Shown: positions 42,426 to 50,167 of the stretch, piece by piece | How the letters are laid out: each line of letters begins with the position of its first letter | Position numbering within the stretch: position 1 is the first letter of the stretch | Origin: Lachnospiraceae bacterium | Lineage (GTDB): Bacteria; Bacillota; Clostridia; Lachnospirales; Lachnospiraceae | Direction of reading: 5' to 3' | Assembly: GCA_022791975.1 (NCBI GenBank) | Contig: JAAWAC010000012.1 | Coordinates: 1 to 58,517, forward strand | DNA length: 58,517 nucleotides | Notes under the pieces: model-generated | Told to the model about the DNA's origin: nothing | What the model saw: the letters and a program-made list of their open reading frames with translations, nothing else | The model's database searches: none | Program-made: the position numbers and the translations under genes

Positions 42426-43154
42426 ATGCTGTTAAAGGATAAGATTGCCCTTATCACGGGTGCAGGCAGCGGATTAGGGCGGGCCATTGCCAAAACACTG
42501 GCCCGAGAAGGCGCCCTGGTACTGCTGACCGGGAGAAGAAAAGAAACCCTGGAGGAGACCGAAGAAATCCTTCGTCAAGATGGGGGAAGGTTCCGTTCTT
42601 ATGTGGCAGACCTGGCTGAGGATTCCCAGATTGCCCATTTAGCCTCCCAGGTTCTAAACGATTTTGGACATCTGGATATTCTGGTCAATAACGCTGGAAT
42701 CTCCAAAGAATATTCCCTTCTTCAAATGCCGGTGGAGGTCTGGGACCAAATTTTTCAGGTCAATCTGCGCGCAGTGATGCTGCTGACAAAGGCCTTTCTC
42801 CCCTCCATGGTAGAACGCCACCAGGGCAATATCGTAAACATTGGCTCCGGGGCCGCCCTGCGGGGACTTCCAGGCAGCCTTCCCTATGCAGTTTCCAAGG
42901 CTGGTGTCGTCTGCTTTACCCAGACTTTGGGGGATGAAGTGCGCCAATACGGCATTCGCACCAACGTGATCTGCCCGGGCCCCATTGACACCGAGATGTT
43001 TCAAAAATCCGCTGTCCGGGATTTTATTCTGTCTGGAGGCGGGGATGTGTTCTCCCCGGAGACAGTGGCCAACGCTGTGCTGTATCTTTCATCCTCCCTG
43101 TCAGAGGGAATGAGCAGCCAGACCCTTACTCTCCGCGGCTTTAATCGTTGGTGA
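42426..43154 (+). CDS. Short-chain dehydrogenase/reductase
   Basis: Classical SDR, 242 aa. The cofactor loop TGAGSGLG (11-18), NNAG (88-91) and catalytic Ser141, Tyr154 and Lys158 (YAVSK) are all present. Arg37-Arg38 after beta-2 suggest NADP or mixed use. The FabG-like scaffold could act on a sugar or hydroxyacid. It starts 13 nt after the preceding dehydrogenase with GGGAGG and is the last gene of the operon, followed by a terminator. Confidence 0.92.
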   Translation: MLLKDKIALITGAGSGLGRAIAKTLAREGALVLLTGRRKETLEETEEILRQDGGRFRSYVADLAEDSQIAHLASQVLNDFGHLDILVNNAGISKEYSLLQMPVEVWDQIFQVNLRAVMLLTKAFLPSMVERHQGNIVNIGSGAALRGLPGSLPYAVSKAGVVCFTQTLGDEVRQYGIRTNVICPGPIDTEMFQKSAVRDFILSGGGDVFSPETVANAVLYLSSSLSEGMSSQTLTLRGFNRW

Positions 43155-43185
43155 AGCTTTATGTGACAATAGAAGATCTTGTATA

Positions 43186-43245
43186 TGCAGAGGCTGCGCA
43201 CATGTGAAATTTGATGTGGCAGCCTCTGTATTGAAATGATTTTAA
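43186..43245 (+). terminator. Terminator of the aldolase-dehydrogenase operon
   Basis: Ten-bp arms CAGAGGCTGC/GCAGCCTCTG (43188-43197, 43219-43228) with a short inner CACAT/GTG pairing, then an AT-rich tail ending in TTTT. No clear terminator for the opposing permease gene is seen in the rest of the gap up to 43386. Confidence 0.7.
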
Positions 43246-43386
43246 AGATAAAAAACACTCTTTCAAAAAGAATCTTTTACAGCTCCTCCAATTCGCAGCT
43301 TATGAATTACTGGTTCTTATTTTTCCGCCAGATTCACAACCTTTGACACTACTGGTAGGGGCAGATGACAACAGCTTCCAAAGTCC

Positions 43387-44226
43387 TCACCCCTTAACCG
43401 CTCCCGCCGTAAGCCCCGTGATAATGTGGCGTTGCAGGAAGAATGAAATAAGTATGATAGGCATGGTAATAATCACCGATGCCGCCATAATACCGCCCCA
43501 GTTTACATTGGAGTAGGAAATAAACTGATAGATAGCGATGGGCAAGGTGGTGGTTCTGCTGGAACAAAGAATCAGGGCAAACATAAAGTTGTTCCAGGAA
43601 AAAATAAATGCCAGGATTCCCGCCGTAAGTGTGCCTGGCGTGGATAGGGGCATCATAATCCTGCAAAAGGTCCCCATATTGGAGGCTCCGTCAATTTTGG
43701 AAGCTTCTTCCAGATCTCTGGGAATCGATTCAAAATAGGGAATCATAATCCAGATAATGGTGGGAAGGGAGACAATCAAATGGCAGATAATCAGCGAGGT
43801 ATACGTACCCGTCAGCTTAAGCTTTGTAAAAAGCAAATACCAGGGTACCAGAAAGGAAATGGCTGGTACAATCCGGATCATCAGGATAATTCCCGAGAAC
43901 AGATGCATTCTACCACGACCGATGGCATAAGCAGCCGGAAGCCCCAGCAGCAGTGCCAGCATAGTGGATACAAAGCTGATAAAAAAACTGTTGGTCAAAG
44001 GCTTGATAAAATCATAGTCTACAAACACGCTGATATAATTCTTAAAGGTAGGTACAAAGCGAAAGAGTCTCTCCACATTTAAAATATCTGCGTTCTTCTT
44101 GAATGATGCCAGAATCATCCAGAAAAACGGAAACAAAACCACCACAAGTACAAATAAAACAAACAGATAGAACAAGGTGATCCGTATCATCTTTTGCCTT
44201 TTGGAACCAGCCATATGATCTAACAT
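43387..44226 (-). CDS. Carbohydrate ABC transporter permease, MalG type
   Basis: Six-span inner-membrane permease, 279 aa. It starts with a cytoplasmic basic stretch and TM1 (LFYLFVLFVLVVVLFPFFWMILASF). The EAA loop is EEASKIDGASNMGTFCRIMMP. It overlaps the stop of the MalF-type gene as TGATG, so the two are translationally coupled. It pairs with that protein. The C-terminus GLTAGAVKG is typical of the family. An ATPase is not encoded here, so a shared MsmX-like ATPase is likely. Confidence 0.93.
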   Translation of the reverse strand: MLDHMAGSKRQKMIRITLFYLFVLFVLVVVLFPFFWMILASFKKNADILNVERLFRFVPTFKNYISVFVDYDFIKPLTNSFFISFVSTMLALLLGLPAAYAIGRGRMHLFSGIILMIRIVPAISFLVPWYLLFTKLKLTGTYTSLIICHLIVSLPTIIWIMIPYFESIPRDLEEASKIDGASNMGTFCRIMMPLSTPGTLTAGILAFIFSWNNFMFALILCSSRTTTLPIAIYQFISYSNVNWGGIMAASVIITMPIILISFFLQRHIITGLTAGAVKG

Positions 44227-45122
44227 CAGAAATCCACCTCCGTTTTACTTTTAAGCTTAATGGTGAGCGCAGCCATGGACATTACCACAAAGAAGAACAG
44301 CACAAGAGTTGCCCCGGACTGGCCAAACTGCATAAATTCGAAGGCCTGTCGAAAAGACAGAATATTCATGGTCTCTGTTGCAAAGCCCGGGCCTCCCTGG
44401 GTCATGGAATAGATAATATCAAAGGTCTTTAGCGCATCAATCAGGCGCAGCAGCACTGCCGTAAAAATCGTCGGCCGAAGCAAGGGGAGGGTGATCTTTG
44501 TAAGGGTCTGCCACCGGTTTGCCCCATCAATCATGGCTGATTCAAAGGGATCTGTGGGAATGGAGGTCAATCCGGCCAGAATAATCAGCATGACAAAGGG
44601 CGTCCACTGCCAAATATCCACCACGATCAAAGAATACAAGGCAATATCGGAATTTCCCAGCCAGTCAATCTTGGGACCTCCCATCCCCCGGATAACCGCA
44701 TTCAGGATTCCAATATTCGGCTCATAAATCAGCTTCCAAACCATACCAATGGCCACCGGTGTGGCCACCATTGGCAGTAAAAAAGCTGTTTTCACCAGGT
44801 TCTTTCCAAAAAATGTCCGATTTAGGTACAGTGCAATGGAGATTCCCAGAATCACCTCAATAAAAAGTGCAAGGAAGGCAAAGAAAAATGTCCTCCACAC
44901 TGCAATGGGAAATCGGCTTTCACTGAAAAGCTTGATATAGTTTTGCAGCCCCACAAATTCCCAGGGAATGTTCGCAGACAGTCTCCAGGAATGAAAGCTC
45001 AACACAAAGGTATAAATAATCGGAAACAGCACCATTCCCAACACAAATAAAATCGTGGGAATGGTAAATACATAATGCAGCCTCCGATCTAGCCATTTTC
45101 CTATCTTATTCACAGGCAACAC
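44226..45122 (-). CDS. Carbohydrate ABC transporter permease, MalF type
   Basis: Inner-membrane permease, 298 aa with six spans. The EAA loop ESAMIDGANRWQTLTKITLP contacts the ATPase, and TQGGPGFATETMNI is the usual periplasmic-side signature. It lies 126 nt after the binding-protein gene, with a hairpin between. The sequence is not close to the LplB-type permease at 27550, so the window holds two separate importers. Confidence 0.93.
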   Translation of the reverse strand: MLPVNKIGKWLDRRLHYVFTIPTILFVLGMVLFPIIYTFVLSFHSWRLSANIPWEFVGLQNYIKLFSESRFPIAVWRTFFFAFLALFIEVILGISIALYLNRTFFGKNLVKTAFLLPMVATPVAIGMVWKLIYEPNIGILNAVIRGMGGPKIDWLGNSDIALYSLIVVDIWQWTPFVMLIILAGLTSIPTDPFESAMIDGANRWQTLTKITLPLLRPTIFTAVLLRLIDALKTFDIIYSMTQGGPGFATETMNILSFRQAFEFMQFGQSGATLVLFFFVVMSMAALTIKLKSKTEVDF

Positions 45123-45167
45123 TCCTTTCCAAGGATAACAGTTTTTTTATCCAGTAAACAAATAAAC

Positions 45168-45205
45168 GGCTGCCGCAGCGCTTTTTTGTTTGGACTACGA
45201 CAGCC
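45168..45205 (-). terminator. Intercistronic hairpin between second binding protein and permeases
   Basis: On the minus strand GGCTGTCGTAGT pairs with GCTGCGGCAGCC through nine Watson-Crick and three G-U pairs. It is followed by GTTTATTTGTTT. It sits in the same place as the hairpin at 28511 in the other importer. Confidence 0.65.
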
Positions 45206-45248
45206 ATTGATCAATAAGCTCCAGACCTTACACTTCCTCTGCTATCTC

Positions 45249-46622
45249 CTATTTCTCCGAATCAAGTAATGCCTGGAATTCCGCATTTTTCTTGTCCGCA
45301 AGAGCCTGAATATCCGTCTCTCCCTCAATAGCAGCTACAATGATTTCGCCAATAATATCACGTCCATTGCTGACGTTGATCATATAGGGGCGTTCTGCGC
45401 CATAGGATCTGGGGCCTGCCTCTGCAGCCAGCTCCTGGACTTCACGGGGCCATGGGCTGTAGTCTCCTTCCCAGCTGGAAAGTCTTGCCCCTGAGCTACC
45501 CTTCTTCTGTGCCTCGATCTGCATTTCCTTGCTGGTTGCCCATTTTACAAAGGTATAGGCGGCTTCTTTATTCTGGGAGCCATAGCTTACGCCAAAGGCC
45601 CAGGATGTAATATAATAATTTCCGTAATCTCCGTTGGGTCCCACGGGAACATCAAAATATCCGATATCCTCAAAGGCAATAGCCGCATCATCATCGCTCC
45701 AGGATCCTAAATTGGTATTTGCATCCAACCGCATGGCTGCCTTGCCCTGGGTAAACAGGTTCCAGGTATCGGTCCAACCCATGTTCAAAACCCCATCCGG
45801 ACCATAATCTCTTAACAGCTTTCCATAATATTCAAAGGCTTCCACCGCCTCCGGTGTATTTAAAAGAGCCTTTCCATTCTCATCAAAGAAATCGGATCCA
45901 AAGCCTCTCAGGAAAACGGAAAACTGGGTTACCGCAGGATTTCCAGCTCCCCGGCATGCAAACCCACATACATCATTGGCAGGATCATGCAGCTTTCCAG
46001 CCACCTCATAAAGCTCTTCCATGGTCTTGGGAAGCTCTGTTATATTGGCTGCCTCAAACATGGGTTTGTTATAGTAAATAACTCCGGACTCTGTCATAGC
46101 CGGTAGACAAACAGCATCGCCCTCCTGGTTGGTACATACATCCTGGCAAGCCGCCATAAAGTCATCGTAGTCAATGTCCGGATCGTTGTCGATGTAGGGC
46201 TGTAAATTTTCCAGCCATCCATTTTGGGAAAACAGCAGGGTTTCGTCCAGAGGACGGATCATCATAACATCAATATCTCCACCGCCAGCTGCCATGCTCA
46301 CTGCAATCTTATTAGATGCCTGTTCATTGCTGAACTGCTGAAATTCAATTTTAATTCCGTACTCCTCTTCCAGCTCGTCCAGATGCTCCATCATGGTAGT
46401 GGCAAGCACATTGTCAACCCCAACCACGTTTAAGGTACAGTCAAATTTTTTGCTCTCTCCACTGGAAGCCTCCTCCTCCCCAGGCGCTTCCACGGCTCCC
46501 TCATCCGAAGGTGCCGAAGGCTGCTGGGCAGTCTCCTCTGATTTGCTACCACATCCGCTCAACAAAGAGAGGCTTAAACTGAGAGCCAGCAAAGTAACCA
46601 AACGTTTTTTTAATTTACTCAT
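45249..46622 (-). CDS. Sugar-binding lipoprotein, MalE-like
   Basis: Receptor of the second ABC importer, 457 aa. A signal peptide ends in the lipobox LLSGC (lipid Cys24), then an acidic Ser/Glu linker (about 25-55) and a two-lobe SBP_bac_1 domain. Recognisable segments are SGVIYYNKPMFEAAN, LFTQGKAAMRLDAN and SWAFGVSYGSQNKEAAYTFVKWAT. The ATG at 46622 has AAGGAG 8 nt upstream; a GTG two codons earlier is less likely. The substrate is probably what the convergent aldolase operon consumes. Confidence 0.93.
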   Translation of the reverse strand: MSKLKKRLVTLLALSLSLSLLSGCGSKSEETAQQPSAPSDEGAVEAPGEEEASSGESKKFDCTLNVVGVDNVLATTMMEHLDELEEEYGIKIEFQQFSNEQASNKIAVSMAAGGGDIDVMMIRPLDETLLFSQNGWLENLQPYIDNDPDIDYDDFMAACQDVCTNQEGDAVCLPAMTESGVIYYNKPMFEAANITELPKTMEELYEVAGKLHDPANDVCGFACRGAGNPAVTQFSVFLRGFGSDFFDENGKALLNTPEAVEAFEYYGKLLRDYGPDGVLNMGWTDTWNLFTQGKAAMRLDANTNLGSWSDDDAAIAFEDIGYFDVPVGPNGDYGNYYITSWAFGVSYGSQNKEAAYTFVKWATSKEMQIEAQKKGSSGARLSSWEGDYSPWPREVQELAAEAGPRSYGAERPYMINVSNGRDIIGEIIVAAIEGETDIQALADKKNAEFQALLDSEK

Positions 46623-46688
46623 AATCACTTCTCCTTTTCACAATCATTCCTTGCGCGCCTCGAAGCTTTTAAATAAATTTGACTATAT

Positions 46689-46698
46689 TTTCCGGAAA
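46689..46698. promoter_or_regulatory. Palindrome upstream of the second importer
   Basis: TTTCCGGAAA is a perfect 10-bp palindrome, next to a TATAGT on the minus strand that could be a -10 box. It lies about 70 nt before the binding-protein start. The rest of 46629-46830 has no gene. Confidence 0.3.
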
Positions 46699-46830
46699 CA
46701 CAGGCCAGATTTATAGATAAATAATACAATAACCATTTATGAGAAAGCAATTCCTATGCCGAATACATAAATTCACAAATGGAATGGTGGTGCTTTTTCG
46801 TTATCGCTCGAACCTTTCACATTTTCGGAC

Positions 46831-46863
46831 ACAAAAATACCCCAGCAGATTTCTCCACTGGGG
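46831..46863 (-). terminator. Terminator of the tRNA-Gln gene
   Basis: Six-bp arms CCCCAG/CTGGGG (46840-46845, 46858-46863) followed on the minus strand by TATTTTTGT. Confidence 0.8.
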
Positions 46864-46872
46864 TTTTCAAAA

Positions 46873-46944
46873 CAGGGCTACAAGGATTCGAACCTTGAAA
46901 TGACGGAGTCAGAGTCCGTTGCCTTACCGTTTGGCGATAGCCCT
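46873..46944 (-). tRNA. tRNA-Gln (anticodon CTG)
   Basis: A full cloverleaf folds on the minus strand. The acceptor is AGGGCTA/TAGCCCT, the D stem GCC/GGC and the anticodon stem ACGGA/TCCGT with loop CTCTGAC (anticodon CTG, reading CAG). The T arm is CAAGG-TTCGAAT-CCTTG and the discriminator base is G. CCA is not encoded. The gene is 72 nt and stands alone with its own promoter and terminator. Confidence 0.96.
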
Positions 46945-46967
46945 TCGTTTGTGTGTCAACAAATGGT

Positions 46968-46996
46968 ATTATAACGGATCTCCGGACAAAATGCAA
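46968..46996 (-). promoter_or_regulatory. Promoter of tRNA-Gln
   Basis: On the minus strand TTGCAT (46991-46996), a 17-bp spacer and perfect TATAAT (46968-46973), 23 nt before the mature 5' end. Confidence 0.82.
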
Positions 46997-47088
46997 GTCC
47001 TTTTTTCAAAATTTTTAATCTTTTTATATCTGTAAATTTTTTCCAATTTTCTTAACTCCCACGCCTCATCATCTCCATTCCCCCCTGT

Positions 47089-48273
47089 TCATTTTCTCTC
47101 CTCCGCCACATAGCTCTTCTCCATAGTCATGATGCACTGATATCGGGAATCCTCTCTTTGCAACTCCTCTATAATCTTAAGCTGCAAGCTTTGCTGCCTA
47201 TCCTCCTGATAGGAAAAAGGCACCACCACATCAAAAATCAGATTCACCTGCTCCCTTCCGTCCACCATGCGGAAATCATGGATGGAAAGCTCCCCATCAA
47301 TCCTGCGGATTACCTCCTCCACCCGGGCCTTCGTCTCATTCACATGTTCGTCATGGGTCTCCACCGGGTCCATATGAATCACCAGAAAAATCCCCAACTT
47401 TTTCGCCGCATCCCGCTCAATTCTGTCGATGATCTCATGGGAGGCCTGGATGTCCACATCATTGGGTACTTCCGCATGGATGGAAGCCAGACTTCTGGTA
47501 GGGCCGTAATTGTGTACAATCAAATCGTGCGTGCCAACAATGCCTTCATAGCTCTCCACCAGCTCCGTGACCGCCTGATAAACCTCTGGGGAGACCGCCT
47601 CCCCAATTAAAGGCTCTAAGGTATCCCTTGCAATGCTAAGGCCGGCCCACATAACAATCAACGCCACCACAAGTCCCACATAGCCATCTATATTCACCCC
47701 TGTAAAATGAAACATGCAGATAGATCCTATGGTGGCTGTGGTGGTGCACACATCCCCCAGAGCATCCGTGGCCGTGGCCAGCATAACCTTGGAGCGAATA
47801 CGCTTTCCCAGCTTTCGATTAAAATAGGCCATCCAAAGCTTAACGGCCACGGAGGCCAAAAGCACAAGCAAAGACAACATTTGAAAGGACAAATCCTGGG
47901 GATTCCGGATCTTTTCAAAAGCGCTTTTTAAAAAGGTAAAGCCCACCTCCATTACCAGAAACGACACAATCAGCGCTGCAATATATTCAATCCTACCGTG
48001 TCCGAAGGGATGGTTCTGATCTGCCGGCTTGCTGGCCATCTTCACTCCGATAAAGCCAATCACGGAGGAGGCCGCATCGGACAGGTTGTTAAAAGCATCC
48101 GCTGTCACAGAAATACTGTGCAGCAAAAGACCTGCCGTAAGCTTTCCAGCGAAAAGCAACAGATTGCAAAAAATGCCTATGGTGCTGCCCAGCACGCCGT
48201 AAGCCGTGCGCACCCTGGCATTCTCTGTCTGTTCATAATTTTTTACAAACCGGTGTACCAAAAAATCGATCAT
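47089..48273 (-). CDS. Cation diffusion facilitator, likely Mn2+ efflux (MntE-like)
   Basis: Proton-coupled divalent-metal exporter, 394 aa. It has six spans (about residues 1-210) and a cytoplasmic C-terminal dimer domain (about 215-300), plus an extra charged tail to 394. The transport site reads Asn62/Asp66 in TM2 (NNLSD) and Asp170/Asp174 in TM5 (TDALGD). This N-D-D-D set is associated with manganese exporters, while zinc exporters carry His in TM5. Metal choice is therefore inferred as Mn2+. It diverges from the nicotinate phosphoribosyltransferase gene. Confidence 0.88.
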   Translation of the reverse strand: MIDFLVHRFVKNYEQTENARVRTAYGVLGSTIGIFCNLLLFAGKLTAGLLLHSISVTADAFNNLSDAASSVIGFIGVKMASKPADQNHPFGHGRIEYIAALIVSFLVMEVGFTFLKSAFEKIRNPQDLSFQMLSLLVLLASVAVKLWMAYFNRKLGKRIRSKVMLATATDALGDVCTTTATIGSICMFHFTGVNIDGYVGLVVALIVMWAGLSIARDTLEPLIGEAVSPEVYQAVTELVESYEGIVGTHDLIVHNYGPTRSLASIHAEVPNDVDIQASHEIIDRIERDAAKKLGIFLVIHMDPVETHDEHVNETKARVEEVIRRIDGELSIHDFRMVDGREQVNLIFDVVVPFSYQEDRQQSLQLKIIEELQREDSRYQCIMTMEKSYVAEERK

Positions 48274-48396
48274 ATGACTGGCGCCTTCTTTATATTTATA
48301 TTTTTCCCTGCCGTCTGCTTTTGCAATCCTCTGCCCTGACAGACATCAAAATACAAAGCTTAAAATTCTGCATGGTCTCGCGCAGCAGAGGTGAGC

Positions 48397-48414
48397 CCTT
48401 GTCAACTGAGAGTA
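48397..48414 (+). repeat. 18-bp intergenic motif, copy 2
   Basis: CCTTGTCAACTGAGAGTA in the divergent region between the efflux gene and pncB. In this copy only, the minus strand reads TTGACA. Confidence 0.55.
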
Positions 48415-48445
48415 TCATATTTTTCTGAAAAAAGGAAGCGTAATC

Positions 48446-48474
48446 TTGCTATTTTTATATAAATATGCTATTTT
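48446..48474 (+). promoter_or_regulatory. Candidate promoter of pncB
   Basis: TTGCTA (48446-48451), 17-bp spacer, TATTTT (48469-48474), 76 nt before the ATG, in a very AT-rich stretch. Confidence 0.4.
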
Positions 48475-48549
48475 AAATGAAAATCAGTGTGCCTGCTGGC
48501 CCCGGAAAACGCCTGTCAGGAAGGTACAGAAAAAGGAGAGATTACCCTT

Positions 48550-50004
48550 ATGAGTACAATGAATTTAACTCTGATGACCGATTTATATGAGCTGACCATG
48601 ATGCAAGGATATTTCAAGAGTCAGTCCGATGAAACTGTTGTGTTCGACATGTTTTATCGGCGCAATCCCTGTGGAAACGGATTTGCCATTGCGGCCGGAC
48701 TGGAACAGGTGATCGACTATATAAGCAATTTGACCTTCACACCGGCGGATATTTCCTACCTCCGGGGATTACACCTCTTTGACGAGGATTTTCTGTCCTA
48801 TCTGGAGGATTTTCATTTTTCCGGCGATATTTACGCCATTCCCGAGGGCACCGTGGTATTTCCCAGAGAACCGCTCCTGAAGGTGATTGCCCCCATTATG
48901 GAGGCTCAGCTGGTTGAGACAGCTATCCTGACCATTATCAACCATCAAAGTCTGATTGCCACCAAAACCTCCCGGGTGGTCCACGCAGCCAAGGGGGATG
49001 GCATTATGGAATTTGGCCTTCGCCGTGCCCAGGGACCGGATGCAGGGATTTACGGCGCCCGTGCTGCCATGATCGGTGGCTGTATCGGTACCTCCAATGT
49101 ACTGGCCGGCCAGCTCTTTGACGTGCCGGTAAAGGGGACCCACGCCCACAGCTGGATTATGAGCTTTCCCGATGAATATACAGCTTTTAAAACCTACGCG
49201 GACCTGTATCCGGAGGCCTGCATTCTCCTGGTGGATACCTATGATACCCTGAAATCCGGTGTGCCAAATGCCATTCGGGTATTCCAGGAAATGCGGGATG
49301 CCAAAATCCCCTTAAATTTCTACGGCATTCGTCTGGACAGCGGCGATCTGGCCTATATGTCCAAGAAGGCCCGGAAAATGCTGGATGACGCTGGCTTCCC
49401 AGATGCAGTGATTTCCGCCTCCAGCGATCTGGACGAATATCTGATCACCAGTCTCAAGGGACAAGGCGCTCAGATCACCTCCTGGGGAGTAGGCACCAAT
49501 ATGATCACCTCCAGCGATTGTCCCGCCTTTGGAGGGGTCTATAAGCTGGCCGCCGTACAGGATGCGGAGGGAGAATTTATTCCCAAGATCAAGCTGTCCG
49601 AAAACACAGAGAAAATCACCAACCCGGGTAATAAGACTATTTACCGCATTTATGAGAAGGATACAGGAAAAATGAAGGCGGACCTGATCTGCCTATCTGA
49701 CGAAACCTTTGATACCTCCCAGGATCTCCTGATCTTTGACTCCATTGAGACCTGGAAAAAGACCAAGCTCAAGGGTGGGGAATACACCATGCGGGAACTT
49801 TTGGTTCCGGTATTCGAAAAAGGCCGTCTGGTCTACCAGTCTCCCACTGTTATGGAAATTCGGGAATACTGTCAGCGAGAGCAGGATACCCTCTGGGATG
49901 AGACCCGCCGCCTGACCAATCCTCATAAGGTGTATGTGGATCTCTCAGACAAACTTTTCCGAATTAAGTCTGGACTCTTGGATCAGATGAATCAGACCCT
50001 GTAA
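48550..50004 (+). CDS. pncB: Nicotinate phosphoribosyltransferase
   Basis: Salvages nicotinate into NAD by joining it to PRPP. At 484 aa it is typical of the Gram-positive form. The N-terminal MTDLYELTMMQGYF and the core motifs TKTSRVVHAAKG, FGLRRAQGPD, DTYDTLKSGVPNAI and YGIRLDSGDLAYMSKKAR are intact. The start at 48550 gives the family N-terminus and has AAGGAG upstream; an in-frame ATG at 48487 is rejected as it lacks a ribosome site. A strong terminator follows. Confidence 0.96.
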   Translation: MSTMNLTLMTDLYELTMMQGYFKSQSDETVVFDMFYRRNPCGNGFAIAAGLEQVIDYISNLTFTPADISYLRGLHLFDEDFLSYLEDFHFSGDIYAIPEGTVVFPREPLLKVIAPIMEAQLVETAILTIINHQSLIATKTSRVVHAAKGDGIMEFGLRRAQGPDAGIYGARAAMIGGCIGTSNVLAGQLFDVPVKGTHAHSWIMSFPDEYTAFKTYADLYPEACILLVDTYDTLKSGVPNAIRVFQEMRDAKIPLNFYGIRLDSGDLAYMSKKARKMLDDAGFPDAVISASSDLDEYLITSLKGQGAQITSWGVGTNMITSSDCPAFGGVYKLAAVQDAEGEFIPKIKLSENTEKITNPGNKTIYRIYEKDTGKMKADLICLSDETFDTSQDLLIFDSIETWKKTKLKGGEYTMRELLVPVFEKGRLVYQSPTVMEIREYCQREQDTLWDETRRLTNPHKVYVDLSDKLFRIKSGLLDQMNQTL

Positions 50005-50048
50005 ATCCCCAAACCGTATGGGGATGACATAGACGCAGAATAAATACA

Positions 50049-50096
50049 TACTCCCCGAGCCTGTGTTAAAAACCCACAGGCCCGGGGAGTATGGTA
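50049..50096. terminator. Terminator after pncB (bidirectional)
   Basis: A 16-bp stem with one mismatch (ACTCCCCG-GCCTGTG paired with CACAGG-CGGGGAGT, arms about 50050-50065 and 50075-50090), followed on the plus strand by ATGGTATTTTT. The structure also folds on the minus strand. Confidence 0.85.
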
Positions 50097-50167
50097 TTTT
50101 TCACAATTTACAGCTTTCCTGACAGCGTTTCCAAATAGACCTATATCTCCCAGACAAGGCCCCTCTG

